Origin: Deltaproteobacteria bacterium
GTDB lineage: Bacteria > Desulfobacterota > Desulfomonilia > UBA1062
NCBI GenBank assembly: GCA_018434685.1
Contig: JAHDOV010000013.1
Span: 219,675-283,674 of the forward strand
Length of the DNA stretch: 64,000 nt
Reading direction: 5' to 3'
In this document: positions 44,611 to 54,600 of the stretch, one piece after another
Numbering within the stretch: position 1 is the first letter of the stretch
How the letters are laid out: each line of letters begins with the position of its first letter
The notes under the pieces: model-generated
Database searches by the model: none
Told to the model about the DNA's origin: nothing
What the model saw: only the letters and a program-made list of their open reading frames with translations
Position numbers and translations under genes: made by a program

Positions 44611-45654
44611 ATGAACCATACGATCATCAAAACAGTGCTTCTTGTAACCGGGTCCCTGCTGTTCCTGGCGATCCCGCTCCTCGCCATCGACAAGATTCCC
44701 AACGAGTCCGGGTTCAGTGGGTATGCAAATCTCGGGGCCGCATACGCCAGGGTCAAAAGCAACACGGTCGTCGGCATCAAGTCGTATGAGGTGGGCAATA
44801 AACGCATAACCTCGCTCGACGAGAGCCCCGACTCGGAGAATACCGGCCTGCCGGTCGTCAATATCGAGCTCAGGTACACCTTTGCCCCCCAGAGGGCCCA
44901 GGTTTTCTTCGGAAACAGCCTCGAAGACCTGCTACGGCTCGACACGACAGGCCAGCTCGGATTCCGCCAGGAACTCGGAGACGGCAGCATCGTGGCTGCC
45001 GGCTTTGTCTTCTCGAGCCAGCCCACTGAAGTCTGGGAGGACCCGTACGTGATCAATGAGGACCGGGAAGAGACCGATCGCTCGTCAAAGGGCGGGAGGC
45101 TGACCTGGGACCGTATTCTCGGCTCCGAGCTCCAGCTGGAGTACACCTACCGGAAGATCGATATCGACACCGAGCGCAGCGGCACCTTCCTGGGACTATC
45201 GCCTGAGGATGCCCGTCTCCTTGACCGTAACGGCAAACAGCACACGGCGGAGATTCTCTACCGGTTCTTTCGAGGGGAAAAGAAACACCGGTTCGTCCCT
45301 TCGTTCAGATACATCAGGTATGATCTGGACGGTGAAGCCATGGGCAACGACACCTATATGTTTCAGTTCAGCTACGGCTATGAAGGCACAAAGTTCGCCC
45401 TGGTTGCCAATGCCATGATCTCTACATCCGACTACGACAAGAGACATCCCATTTACAACAAGACCCGGGAAGACGACGAATGGGGCGGGGCCATCATAGT
45501 ATTCTACCGCAAGCCCTTCGGCTGGCAGGTACCCTCGTTCCTCAAGGGATGGAGTCTCTGGGCGAACGGGGCCTACTATGAATCGGATGCCAATATCGAC
45601 TTCTATGATTCCTCCGCGGAAATGTACGCTGCGGGAGTCCTCTTCACGTTCTGA
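44611..45654 (+). CDS. DUF2860-like outer-membrane beta-barrel protein
   Basis: A 347-residue protein with signal peptide (to about 25). It begins ESGFSGYANLGAAYARVKSN, a feature of the DUF2860 group as I recall it, continues as alternating strands, and ends AAGVLFTF with a terminal Phe typical of outer-membrane barrels. Probable porin-like or adhesin-like barrel; substrate unknown. AAAAGGAGG before the ATG. Confidence 0.78.
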   Translation: MNHTIIKTVLLVTGSLLFLAIPLLAIDKIPNESGFSGYANLGAAYARVKSNTVVGIKSYEVGNKRITSLDESPDSENTGLPVVNIELRYTFAPQRAQVFFGNSLEDLLRLDTTGQLGFRQELGDGSIVAAGFVFSSQPTEVWEDPYVINEDREETDRSSKGGRLTWDRILGSELQLEYTYRKIDIDTERSGTFLGLSPEDARLLDRNGKQHTAEILYRFFRGEKKHRFVPSFRYIRYDLDGEAMGNDTYMFQFSYGYEGTKFALVANAMISTSDYDKRHPIYNKTREDDEWGGAIIVFYRKPFGWQVPSFLKGWSLWANGAYYESDANIDFYDSSAEMYAAGVLFTF

Positions 45655-45689
45655 AAAGGCAGCCGGGTGATCCATGCCCGGCAACCCGG

Positions 45690-45986
45690 TTCCACGACCG
45701 CTCTGCCGTGTATTACAGCCTGGAGTACCGGCATACCCTGGTCTGGAACCCCCTCAGGAGATTCACGCTCAACGGAAGGCTCGATGTCGACTGGATCCAG
45801 CTCGTGGGATTCACCGAACTCGGGCGGGTTGCCCCTGAATGGAAGATCGACACCCTGCACCAGGACATGAAATGGTCGATCGGTGCAGGAGCCAGGTGCA
45901 TGGTAAACAACATCATCGTACGGGCGGATCTCGGCATATCACCGGAAGATGCCATCGTACAGATGTTTATCGGTCATCCCTTCTGA
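45690..45986 (+). pseudogene. Remnant 3' end of an Omp85/BamA-type surface antigen gene
   Basis: From about 45690 the frame reads RFHDRSAVYYSLEYRHTL, LVGFTELGRVAPEW, SIGAGARCMVNNIIVRADLG and ends FIGHPF. This is the signature of the last strands of Omp85/surface-antigen barrels. There is no start codon with a ribosome site and no upstream POTRA or barrel region: the intact DUF2860-like gene ends only 36 bases before. A deletion has left the terminal 90-odd codons. Not expected to be translated as a functional protein. Confidence 0.65.
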
Positions 45987-46096
45987 GCCGGGGTCATCTG
46001 TTCACAGGTACCATGGGGTCAACCCGGTGCAGACAAACAAAAAGATCATTCCGGTGAAGGCTCAGTGACGGTAGTTACCTGCCGTCTTGCCGGGGA

Positions 46097-46801
46097 TTAC
46101 CTCCCGGGATTGTTGTACTTTGTCTCGTAGAGGGTCACATCATACGGTGCGCGTCTGCCCTGACAGTTCTCCCGCGGGCAGAGCCGGCAGTTCAGGAACT
46201 TCTCCTCGGTGACGAACTGAATCCCGGTGGCGGATTTCAGGGGGATCATCACATGGTTCTCTTTCAGTCTCACCCCGATGGCATCCGGTGCGCTGCCCAG
46301 CAGATCAAAGAGCTCGGCCTGCTGCTGAAGCGGCCAGTCTTCGAGAGACCCGGGGTTCATGGTGGAGAGCTTTGATGAGGGCACCCGCTGCCTAAGGTGT
46401 TCCTCCAGGGCGCTCATGGCAGCCCCCAGGGCCAGCATCCTGATGGTATCGGCCCAGAAGAGGTGCAGGGTCCCTGTGAGAGTTTCCGACCATGTATCGA
46501 GCTCGTGGCCGCAGGTGGCGATAAAGGGAAAGACCACAGGCACGTTCTCGAAGTTTATCCGCATGATCCGGCTTGTAAACCGCACACCGTCGATATCCAC
46601 GCAATCATCGCCATGGGTCTGGACGGTCGTTACCTTGAACGCGGCCCTGGGACGGGCCAACCCTCTTGCCTCGGCAAGGAGCCCGGCAAACTCGTCTGCG
46701 TGTCTCGAACCGGGTTTCAGCCGGAGCAGCTCGAAACACTGACTAGCCTTGACGGCAAAGGCGATGTCATCGAGGATGAGTGCATCCCGTCTCGATTTCA
46801 T
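46097..46801 (-). CDS. MetH activation-domain-like protein of corrinoid cluster
   Basis: A 234-residue protein related to the AdoMet-binding reactivation domain of cobalamin-dependent methionine synthase. It shows TMNPGSLEDWPLQQQAELF, IGVRLKENHVMIPLKSATG and the Cys-rich end FLNCRLCPRENCQGRRAPYD. Stand-alone forms are found with corrinoid methyltransferase operons and are thought to help handle or reactivate the cobalamin. It overlaps the upstream activator gene by ATGA, so translation is coupled. Confidence 0.82.
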   Translation of the reverse strand: MKSRRDALILDDIAFAVKASQCFELLRLKPGSRHADEFAGLLAEARGLARPRAAFKVTTVQTHGDDCVDIDGVRFTSRIMRINFENVPVVFPFIATCGHELDTWSETLTGTLHLFWADTIRMLALGAAMSALEEHLRQRVPSSKLSTMNPGSLEDWPLQQQAELFDLLGSAPDAIGVRLKENHVMIPLKSATGIQFVTEEKFLNCRLCPRENCQGRRAPYDVTLYETKYNNPGR

Positions 46802-48336
46802 TGAGAACCCCTCCCCTGTCCGAAATTTACCCCGGCAATAAATTCTGTGGCGAATTGAGGGTGCTGTGACAGGCTGACCTCGTGAATCCTGTTTCTCAGT
46901 GCGGCAGCCTCTGCAGAGAACCGCCCGTTACAGCAGGCCTTCTGTGCCGCCTTGAGGCTCGTGTTGCCGAGAAAATGCCAGACTGCCCCGGGAAAGTCCG
47001 GGAGAAACCCCAGGGCCCTGAAATGCCGCATCTCCAGGTGTTCGCCGAAGGCACCGCCAATGAGGACATGATCGACCCGGTCCGCAGGACAGGCAGCCTC
47101 CTTGAGGAGCAGGCGCCCGGCCGCCAGGGCAGCGGCCTTGGCGAGCTGGACATTGCGGATGTCTTTCTGCGTCAGCGTGATGTCTCCCCAGAGACGGATG
47201 CCGGCGATGTCCTCTCTCAGGACATATCTCATGGGATAGGGCAGCACCCTTTCTTCAAGCCCCCGGGCAAACGCACCGTCTGTCCTGATGATGTTCTCCT
47301 CCAGCAGGATCGCCACGATGTCGATGAGCGCCGTACCGGTGATGCCTGCAGGTTCTCCCTCGCCGATCATGCTGTAGCCGAGTGTCCCTCTCTCGAGGCT
47401 GATGCGGGTGATGGCCCCGCTGTCGGCGGTCATGCCCCAGGAGATATTCATGCCCTCCAGGGCCGGTCCCATGGCGCAGGAGGTTGCATAGACCTCCCCT
47501 GCCCCATCCAGGAGAAAGATCTCGCCGTTCGTGCCGAGGTCGATAAAGAAGACACCCCGGGTGAAACCCAGCCCGTGGCAGATGGCAAGCCCGCCCACCA
47601 GGTCTGCGCCGAGGAATGCACTGTGCACCGGCAGGGCTCTTATGACAGCGGAACCGAACTGATCAGCCACTGCCTGATTGACAGTCAGCTCATCGAAATC
47701 ACGGGTTGCCGCCGGGAAAGGGAACCTGCCGAGCGGCTCCACATCGAGACCGAGAAACAGGTAGAGCATGGTGGTGTTGCCGGAGACCACGATCTTCTCG
47801 ATCCTGAGGGGCGACATGTTCATGGCATCGAAGGCCGTGCGTATCGAGGAGAACACCGCCTGCCTGACCTGAAAGGTCATCCTGCTGGAGACCTCCCTGT
47901 CTGCCGATGCCGCGATGCGGGAGATGACATCGTGACCCCAGCGGCGCTGGGGGTTGAGAAACACGTCCAGATCCCACGACCGGTCATGGGTGCAGTCCAC
48001 CAGGGAGACCTTCACCGTGGTCGTCCCGATATCGACTGCCACGGCGTACCGGGCAGCCGGATCAGGCGCCGGGTATGGTCTTCCCCCTGTCTGTGGCAGT
48101 TCGTCGAGGTATACCTGCACATCCGCGGCAAGGCGTGCCTGGCACGACAGGCACGTGCCTGCAGGCCCGGATGTGCCGACGCTGGCCCTCACCCGGCACT
48201 TGCCGCAGGTGCCCTTGCCGCCGCAGGGGGTTTTCACCATCACCCCCATATCGGCCAGGGCATCGGCAAGGATGGTGCCTTCGGAAAATGTCTGCGATCT
48301 GCCCGAAGGTCTCAGCGTGAGGGTATGGCCCGGCAT
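46798..48336 (-). CDS. Reductive activator of corrinoid proteins (RACE, ASKHA/DUF4445 type)
   Basis: A 512-residue protein. The N-terminal 2Fe-2S domain has C38-x5-C44-x2-C47 and C62/C65 (TPCGGKGTCGKC). A linker leads to the ASKHA ATPase core with VAVDIGTTTVKVSLVD (about 93-108), VSGNTTMLYLFLG and IDLGTNGEI. RACE proteins use ATP to drive the low-potential reduction of Co(II) to Co(I) after accidental oxidation. The adjacent corrinoid protein is the expected client. No C-terminal 2x4Fe-4S domain as in RamA is present, so this is the 2Fe-2S class. Confidence 0.93.
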   Translation of the reverse strand: MPGHTLTLRPSGRSQTFSEGTILADALADMGVMVKTPCGGKGTCGKCRVRASVGTSGPAGTCLSCQARLAADVQVYLDELPQTGGRPYPAPDPAARYAVAVDIGTTTVKVSLVDCTHDRSWDLDVFLNPQRRWGHDVISRIAASADREVSSRMTFQVRQAVFSSIRTAFDAMNMSPLRIEKIVVSGNTTMLYLFLGLDVEPLGRFPFPAATRDFDELTVNQAVADQFGSAVIRALPVHSAFLGADLVGGLAICHGLGFTRGVFFIDLGTNGEIFLLDGAGEVYATSCAMGPALEGMNISWGMTADSGAITRISLERGTLGYSMIGEGEPAGITGTALIDIVAILLEENIIRTDGAFARGLEERVLPYPMRYVLREDIAGIRLWGDITLTQKDIRNVQLAKAAALAAGRLLLKEAACPADRVDHVLIGGAFGEHLEMRHFRALGFLPDFPGAVWHFLGNTSLKAAQKACCNGRFSAEAAALRNRIHEVSLSQHPQFATEFIAGVNFGQGRGSQ

Positions 48337-48342
48337 GCGTGT

Positions 48343-49308
48343 TCACTTCAGGTATGAACGCGCTGTCTCCATGAACGCATCCAGGTTCTCGAGCGGGGTG
48401 TCGGGCACCAGGTCGCACCCGCTCGACAGGACAAAGCTCTCGCCGTTCATGGAATCGAGCAGCGAAGAGACACTGTCTCTGACCATATCCGCCGTGCCCC
48501 GCAGCATGACTTTGACCGGGTCGACATTGCCGATGAGCACCTTGTCTTTCAGCTCGGGAACCTGCGCGAGGCTCGCGGCGAAATCCACCGGTGCATCGAG
48601 GCTCAGGCCCAGGAAATTCTCTGTCTGAGCAAAAAGACCGATGTGTTTGTTCGTGTCGCCACAGACATGGAGAACCGGGTCCACAAGACCCAGGGCAAAC
48701 TCCTCGAGGACATTCCTGATGGATTTCTCGTAGATGCGCGGGGAGAACATCCCTATCTGGGGCTCCAGCACCATCACGGCGGATGCGCCTGCATCCTGGA
48801 GCGCCTGAGCATAGGGCCGGATGATGCAGGTGCAGTGGACAAGCAGCTCCCAGAAGCCGTCACTGTCATTCATTGCCGTCCTCACCAGCGGGGTCATGCC
48901 CATGAGGTGGGCGGCCAGGGTGACCGGACCGATGACAAAGCAGCCCACCGGCGTCTTCCCGGCTGAGGCAAGGGACCGGACCACATCGATATTCACCCGC
49001 ATGGCCTTTTCCTTGTGCGGGTCGGGAATATCCAGCGCGGTCACAGCATACGGGCTGGCCGAGATATGGTCGGTGATCACGGGCACACTGTCCTTGAACA
49101 CGAACGGGCAGCCCACGGCGCGGGCCTCCACCGACGTGTCCATGATGGGGAACACCATGTCGACATCCGGGTATCTCCTGAGAAATGCCAGAACTGATGC
49201 GGTCTGCGTCTTCGCATCGTTGATATTGTCCCGGAGATGGGTCCCGGTCATACGGATACCTGTACTCGATGCCAGGGGTGCTATACGGGGAAACGGTTCA
49301 TCTAACAT
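48343..49308 (-). CDS. UroD-family (MtaA-like) corrinoid methyltransferase
   Basis: About 321 residues from ATG 49308. The frame extends to 49605, but that part is Trp/Pro/Ser noise lying antisense-like over the corrinoid gene. The fold is uroporphyrinogen decarboxylase-like: GPVTLAAHLMGM, LEPQIGMFSPRIYE, HVCGDTNKHIG (zinc-binding His/Cys), LSSGCDLVPDTPLENL. MtaA-type enzymes pass the methyl group between corrinoid protein and the acceptor (CoM in methanogens, tetrahydrofolate or another thiol elsewhere). It overlaps the corrinoid gene by 11 bases. Confidence 0.87.
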   Translation of the reverse strand: MLDEPFPRIAPLASSTGIRMTGTHLRDNINDAKTQTASVLAFLRRYPDVDMVFPIMDTSVEARAVGCPFVFKDSVPVITDHISASPYAVTALDIPDPHKEKAMRVNIDVVRSLASAGKTPVGCFVIGPVTLAAHLMGMTPLVRTAMNDSDGFWELLVHCTCIIRPYAQALQDAGASAVMVLEPQIGMFSPRIYEKSIRNVLEEFALGLVDPVLHVCGDTNKHIGLFAQTENFLGLSLDAPVDFAASLAQVPELKDKVLIGNVDPVKVMLRGTADMVRDSVSSLLDSMNGESFVLSSGCDLVPDTPLENLDAFMETARSYLK

Positions 49309-49951
49309 GATTGTCTGCCTCACTGTATGTATTGAATATCCTGAGCGCATCGATGGCAGTCTCTCCGTAGGCATCGGCGCCCATTTCCTTCTTGAGTTCC
49401 TCGGATGTGCAGGCCCCGCCGATGACAACCCTGAGGCTGTCTCGCAGGCCTGCTGCTGAAGCTGAATCCACCACGTTCCTGATGCTGCCCACCATGGTGC
49501 TGAGCAGGGCAGACAGCCCGACCAGGCGGGCACCGGTGGCCAGTGCGGTATCGATGATGCGGGAAGCGGGCACATCCACCCCGAGATCGATGACCTCATA
49601 GCCATTGGCCGAAAGAATGAACGCCACGATATTCTTGCCTATCTCGTGGATATCCCCTTCCACGGTCGCAAGGATCACCTTGCCGCGCCTGGCGGCATCG
49701 CCCGGGTTCATCTTCGCCTCCAGCAGGGGCATGGCTTCCTTCACCACCTCGCCTGCCATGATGAGATCGGCCAGGAAATATTCACCTGTCTCGAAACGCT
49801 CGCCCACCACTGCCAGGCCTTTGCTGAACCCGTGCTCGACAATCTCCAGCGGCAGAACCCCCTCTTCGAGACAGGCATTCACCAGGTCCAGGATCGCATC
49901 GATATCGAGGTCCACCACTGCGCTGCACACTGCTTCAACGGATTCCTTCAT
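49298..49951 (-). CDS. Corrinoid-binding methyl carrier protein (MtaC/MttC type)
   Basis: A 217-residue two-domain protein: helical cap (about 1-88, GERFETGEYFLADLIMAGEV) and Rossmann-like B12 domain (about 90-210). The cobalt-ligand motif is D100-x-H102-x2-G105 in VEGDIHEIGKNI, with VIDLGVDV and LVGLSALLSTM following. It carries the methyl group between the two UroD-family enzymes encoded on either side. Confidence 0.95.
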   Translation of the reverse strand: MKESVEAVCSAVVDLDIDAILDLVNACLEEGVLPLEIVEHGFSKGLAVVGERFETGEYFLADLIMAGEVVKEAMPLLEAKMNPGDAARRGKVILATVEGDIHEIGKNIVAFILSANGYEVIDLGVDVPASRIIDTALATGARLVGLSALLSTMVGSIRNVVDSASAAGLRDSLRVVIGGACTSEELKKEMGADAYGETAIDALRIFNTYSEADNHVR

Positions 49952-50014
49952 CAGTTCCCTCCAAGGTCATTGCACTGTATGGTTTCCACTGCCTGCCCCT
50001 CATGCCTTCAGACC

Positions 50015-51184
50015 TCATGATACCGCTATGGGATACGATCCGAAGGTGCGGGCCGCTTCCAGCATCACCCGCAACTTGTTCGCCGGGATCGAGCTGATGC
50101 TGTGGGCAGGGCCGATCATGAACCTCCCGCCCGGGCCGAGCTCCCTGATGAGCTTTTTCACCTCCGCAACCACTTCATCATCCTGCGAGCGCTCGGTGAG
50201 GAGATAGTCGATCCCCACCCCGCCCATGATGGTGACCCGGTCTCCATGAAGCTTCTTCTCCCGGTAGATGTCCACATTGGAGGTTGGCTCATAGGCATGC
50301 AGACCGTCCACGCCCCAGGAGATGAACGTGTCGAACAGGAGCGTGTTGTCTCCGCAGGAGTGCAGCACGAACTTTGCGCCGCAGGCATGGACCGCATTGA
50401 TGATGCGCCGGTAGGAAGGGCCGAAGAGCTCGTCGATCTGCTTCGGTCTCATGAACGGGCCGGACTTGAAGGCAAAGTCGTCGGGCTGGAGGATGACCCG
50501 GACACCGGCATCGATCAGCGCGATGGCGGTCTTCATGCAGAGCTCTTCACCCATGGCGATGTAGCGATCGATGAGGTCTTTCTCCCTCCTGATCCACAAC
50601 GGAACACGCTCGAAGCCCAGTGCCCACTGCATGGATTCCTGTATGCCGTAGGCAGAACCCTGCGCCAGGAGACATATCTTCTCCCCGTACCGGGAGATCA
50701 TCTTCCTGTAAAACGTGTAGGTCCGGTGGGCAATATCGTCACTATCGGGCCAGTGGGGCCACGCTTCGAATTCCTCGCGCGTGGTGATGCCAGGGCAGCG
50801 GTACATATAGGTCATGTTGCCGAAGCCGTCGGGCTCCAGGTTGAAGATCGAGCCGGAAAACCGCGCCATGGTCTTCGAATCGAGCACGATGAAGGTCTCG
50901 TCGTACACCCCCCAGGTGGCATCGAACCCCAGTACGGCGGCCGCCTTGATCCGTTTTTCCATGGTGAGGGTGACATTGGGCTGGAACAGGTACCTGGTCA
51001 GCTTCGGCCCCCACCTGTCGAAGAGACCCTCGGCAATGGGGTTGTTCATGAGCAGCTGATTAGGGATGAGGGGCTTACCGAGCACCTCGTTATAGGTCCT
51101 GTCCTCGATGCCTGCACAGAACGTGGGCACCCTGTCCACAGGACTGCCCTCCAGCGTCCGGATAATCCGTTCGGTCGGATTCAT
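50015..51184 (-). CDS. UroD-family methyltransferase, substrate-side candidate
   Basis: About 389 residues from ATG 51184, where GGAAGGGGAGG stands just upstream; the frame upstream to 51304 lacks a ribosome site. UroD-like features: PTERIIRTLEGSPVDRVP, ILQPDDFAFKSGPFMRP, KFVLHSCGDNTLLFDTFI, GGVGIDYLLT. It shares the fold with the enzyme at 48343 but is longer and distinct, so one of the two should demethylate the substrate and the other transfer to the acceptor. The substrate (a methoxy, methylamine or methylthio compound) cannot be told. Confidence 0.83.
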   Translation of the reverse strand: MNPTERIIRTLEGSPVDRVPTFCAGIEDRTYNEVLGKPLIPNQLLMNNPIAEGLFDRWGPKLTRYLFQPNVTLTMEKRIKAAAVLGFDATWGVYDETFIVLDSKTMARFSGSIFNLEPDGFGNMTYMYRCPGITTREEFEAWPHWPDSDDIAHRTYTFYRKMISRYGEKICLLAQGSAYGIQESMQWALGFERVPLWIRREKDLIDRYIAMGEELCMKTAIALIDAGVRVILQPDDFAFKSGPFMRPKQIDELFGPSYRRIINAVHACGAKFVLHSCGDNTLLFDTFISWGVDGLHAYEPTSNVDIYREKKLHGDRVTIMGGVGIDYLLTERSQDDEVVAEVKKLIRELGPGGRFMIGPAHSISSIPANKLRVMLEAARTFGSYPIAVS

Positions 51185-51690
51185 GACAACCTCCCCTTCC
51201 TCACAAATCCGGGTATATGCCCGGCATGGATAACCATTTGTCGTGTCATAGCAATTGATCGTATCGAATATTGAGCCGAAGTTCCAAAGGCGGATACACA
51301 GCACACCCTACTGACATGAGCTGTTCCACCCGAGAACAAATACAGATCTCCAAGAGCGTGCGAAATCATGCACATACACTTCCATAGCAATCGTGCAGAC
51401 AAGGTTCCGCACGGTGTTTATCTCCTCCTGGTTGTTTCTCGAGCTTTTTTTACCACAAAAGGGCATGAAAAAGGAAATACAATCCTTCTGTCCGATCAAA
51501 TATAATCTCGTTGATTTTCATGGGTTTTTTCTTTATCCTTGGTATTGCTACTGTTTCTCCTCACGCGACAATTATTTTCGGCAGTGTTTTTGAACAATTA
51601 GGACCATACAGCTCGACAGTTGGCTGATGGGGGAATCGGCTCCCCGGTGGCAGTATTCGCGTTCTGTGACAGCGGCAGTATCGGAATCAT
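51185..51690. other. Divergent intergenic region, methyltransferase and EBP2 genes
   Basis: About 500 bases without a gene. I looked for a cobalamin riboswitch box and for -24/-12 promoters on the minus strand and found none convincing. A short GC hairpin at 51209-51224 lies in the methyltransferase leader. Confidence 0.5.
51209..51224 (-). other. Short leader hairpin before methyltransferase gene
   Basis: ccggg/cccgg arms with a 6-nt loop, 25 bases before the ATG at 51184 on the minus strand. It may affect translation; too small for a riboswitch call. Confidence 0.3.
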
Positions 51691-54600
51691 ATGGACGAGA
51701 TAACGAGACAGACAGCAACAAAGCCCGGCATCCCCGACGAGATGATCGTCAAATGGCAACGAATCATCGACCTGCTGGGAAGGACCGTCGGAGCACCCTC
51801 AGGGCTCATCATGAAGGTGGTTTCTCCGCAGATCGAGGTGTTCCTCGCCAGCAAAACCAACGGCAATCCCTATAAGAAAGGCGAGCGGGCAGACCTCGAT
51901 ACCGGCCTCTACTGTGCACAGGTCATTGCTCAGCGCGCCCCGCTTCTCGTTCCCGATGCATTGACAGATCCGACGTGGGACCACAATCCCGATATCGCCC
52001 TGGGCATGACCTATTATCTCGGCTTCCCGCTTACATGGCCCGATGGGGAGATCTTCGGCACGATCTGCCTGCTCGATGCAAAGAACAACCACCAGGCATC
52101 TGCCTACAAAGAACTGGTATCGGAGTTCCAGCAGCTGATCGAGCGCGACCTGCGTATCATTGCCGAGACTGCCGACCGCGAAAAGCTCATTGCAGAGCTG
52201 CATCAATATCGGAACAACCTCCAGGAACTGGTATATCACAGCACCATCGAGCTGCAGAAACGCAGTGAACAGCTGGAAGAGAACCTCCGGTTCGAGACCC
52301 TGATTTCAGAGATCTCTGCACGATTTGTCAACCTCGCCCCGGAAAAGATTGACGACGAGATCACCTCTGCGCTCGATTTGATCCGGAAATTCTTCCAGGT
52401 TGACCGGTTTATGCTCGGTCGCGTGTCCGAGGACCAGTCTACAGTTCACTACCTGCATGCCAGCACGGCCCACGGCATTGGACCTATCACATCGGTCGAC
52501 CTGAGGACCCTCTTCCCCTGGGCTCATACCCACCTGATCGTGCAGGGCAAACCCCTGTCCACATCGAGCGTCGATGATCTGCCTGAAGAAGCGGTGATCG
52601 ACCGGCAGAATTACATCGAGCAGGGTCTGTACTCGACACTGAGCGTACCGGTCATCGATGAGAGATCGGCCGGTTACTGTGTCACCGCCACTTCAGACCG
52701 CAGACAATACCAGTGGCCCCTTGACTACATACCCCGGCTGCGTCTGGTGGGCGAGATCTTCGTGAATATCCTCAACCGGGGTATGTCCGAACTGAGATTA
52801 AAGCAGACCGAAAGCGAATACCGCACCCTGGCCGATACCACCTACGACTGGGTATACTGGCAGAACCCGGAGGGGACCATGCGGTATGTATCGCCTTCGT
52901 GCGAGCGGATCACCGGGTACACGGCCCGCGAATTTCAGGAAGATCCCTCCCTCCTGGAACGGATCATCCTGCCGGAAGACCGTCATATCTGGGACAGTCA
53001 CCACCAGGAGCAGAGTGAAGAGATATCGCGGTCGATCCAGTTTCGCATCCGGAAGAAGAACAGTGTGGTGGTGTGGATCGATCATGCCTGCACACGTGTA
53101 TATAACACTGAAGGCACCTGTCTGGGACACCGGGTCAGCAACCGCGACATCACACCGAGGAAGCAGGTCGAGCAAGAGCTGAAAAATAGCCGGACGAGAC
53201 TTCTCCAAGCCCAGCGCATTGCCCATATCGGCAACTGGGAATGGAGCTCTGCAGAAAATTCCCTGTTCCTTTCCGAGGAGGTGCACCGGATATTCGGCTT
53301 CGAGCCGAAGGCCACGAGAGTCTCCTACGCGGCATTTCTCGATCGTGTACACCCTGACGACCGCGAGGCGGTGAAGCAGGCCGTCAATGAATCCCTCACC
53401 GATCCGGCCCAGGGTTTCAGTATAGACTACAGGATCATACGGCCGGATGGCTCCGAGCGTGTTGTCCATTCCCAGGGAGAAATTGCCCTGGACCACCTCG
53501 GCAAGGCTGTGAGGATGAACGGAACGACCCAGGATATCACCGAACGCAAAAACGCCGAGGTAATCGGGGAGCTCTCCCGGGCCTTCTACGAGATAGCCAA
53601 TGAGGACACCGATCCCGGCGAGAAGCAGAACCGGTTTGTCCGCGTCATCCAGCAGTATACCGGGTGCCGGGCCGTGGGCATACGGCTCCTGGGTAATGAC
53701 CGCTACATACCGTATACCGCCTGCACGGGGTTCAGCGAAGAGTTCTATGAGATGGAAAGTCCGCTGTCGCTCGATATCGACAGGTGTATGTGCATCAGGG
53801 TCATCAGGGGGGATACCGATGCATCCCTGCCCTTCTTCACCGAGAACGGTTCGTTCTATATGAACGCCACGACCCGATTCCTGGCAACCGTTTCCGAAGA
53901 AGACAAGGGTGAAACCCGCAATGTCTGCAATGCAATGGGATACGAGTCGGTGGCCCTTGTTCCCATCAAGCTCAATGACCGGATCGACGGGTTGATTCAC
54001 CTGGCAGACACCCGGGAAAACATGGTGCCCATCGACAAGATCAGGATACTGGAGAACGTTTCCGTGCCGCTCGGCCTCACCATACGCCGCGCCCTGGCCG
54101 ACCTCAAACTGAACAAGAGCGAGAAAAACCTCTCTGAGGCCCAGCGGATTGCCCACCTGGGCAGCTGGGAGCTGAATATCGTGACGAACGAGCTGATGTG
54201 GTCTGACGAGGTCTACCGGATCTTCGGGCTTGAGCCGCAGAAGTTCGCGGCAACCTACGATGCCTTTCTCGACTCGGTGCACCCGGATGACCGCACCGCG
54301 GTCATGGAGGCGGTGAACCGGTCTCTGGCCGACCCGGACCACACCTACGACATTCATCACCGCGTCCTTCGTCCGGACGGCACCGAGCGCATCGTCCACG
54401 AACGGGCCGAGGTCTTCTTTTCCCAGGACGGAACACCGCTGCGCCTGATCGGCACCGTACAGGACATCACCGAACAGAAACGAATGGAAAAACGGCTCGA
54501 GGATCAGCTCGCAGAGATAAACAACCTCAAGCAGAAACTGGAGGCAGAAAACATTTACCTGCGCAAGGAGATAAACCTCCTGTATACCCATGACGAGATC

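Noticed and set aside
46882..48357. 491-codon plus-strand frame opposite the corrinoid activator
   Set aside because: The minus strand encodes an unmistakable 2Fe-2S/ASKHA protein; the plus frame is its mirror.
49309..49605. N-terminal extension of the MtaA-like gene
   Set aside because: Overlaps the corrinoid gene, is Trp/Pro/Ser-rich and unlike UroD proteins; the ATG at 49308 fits the family.
51185..51690. Cobalamin riboswitch or sigma-54 promoter before the methyltransferase operon
   Set aside because: No B12-box-like sequence; the best minus-strand -24/-12 resemblance (51358-51373) has the wrong -24 half.
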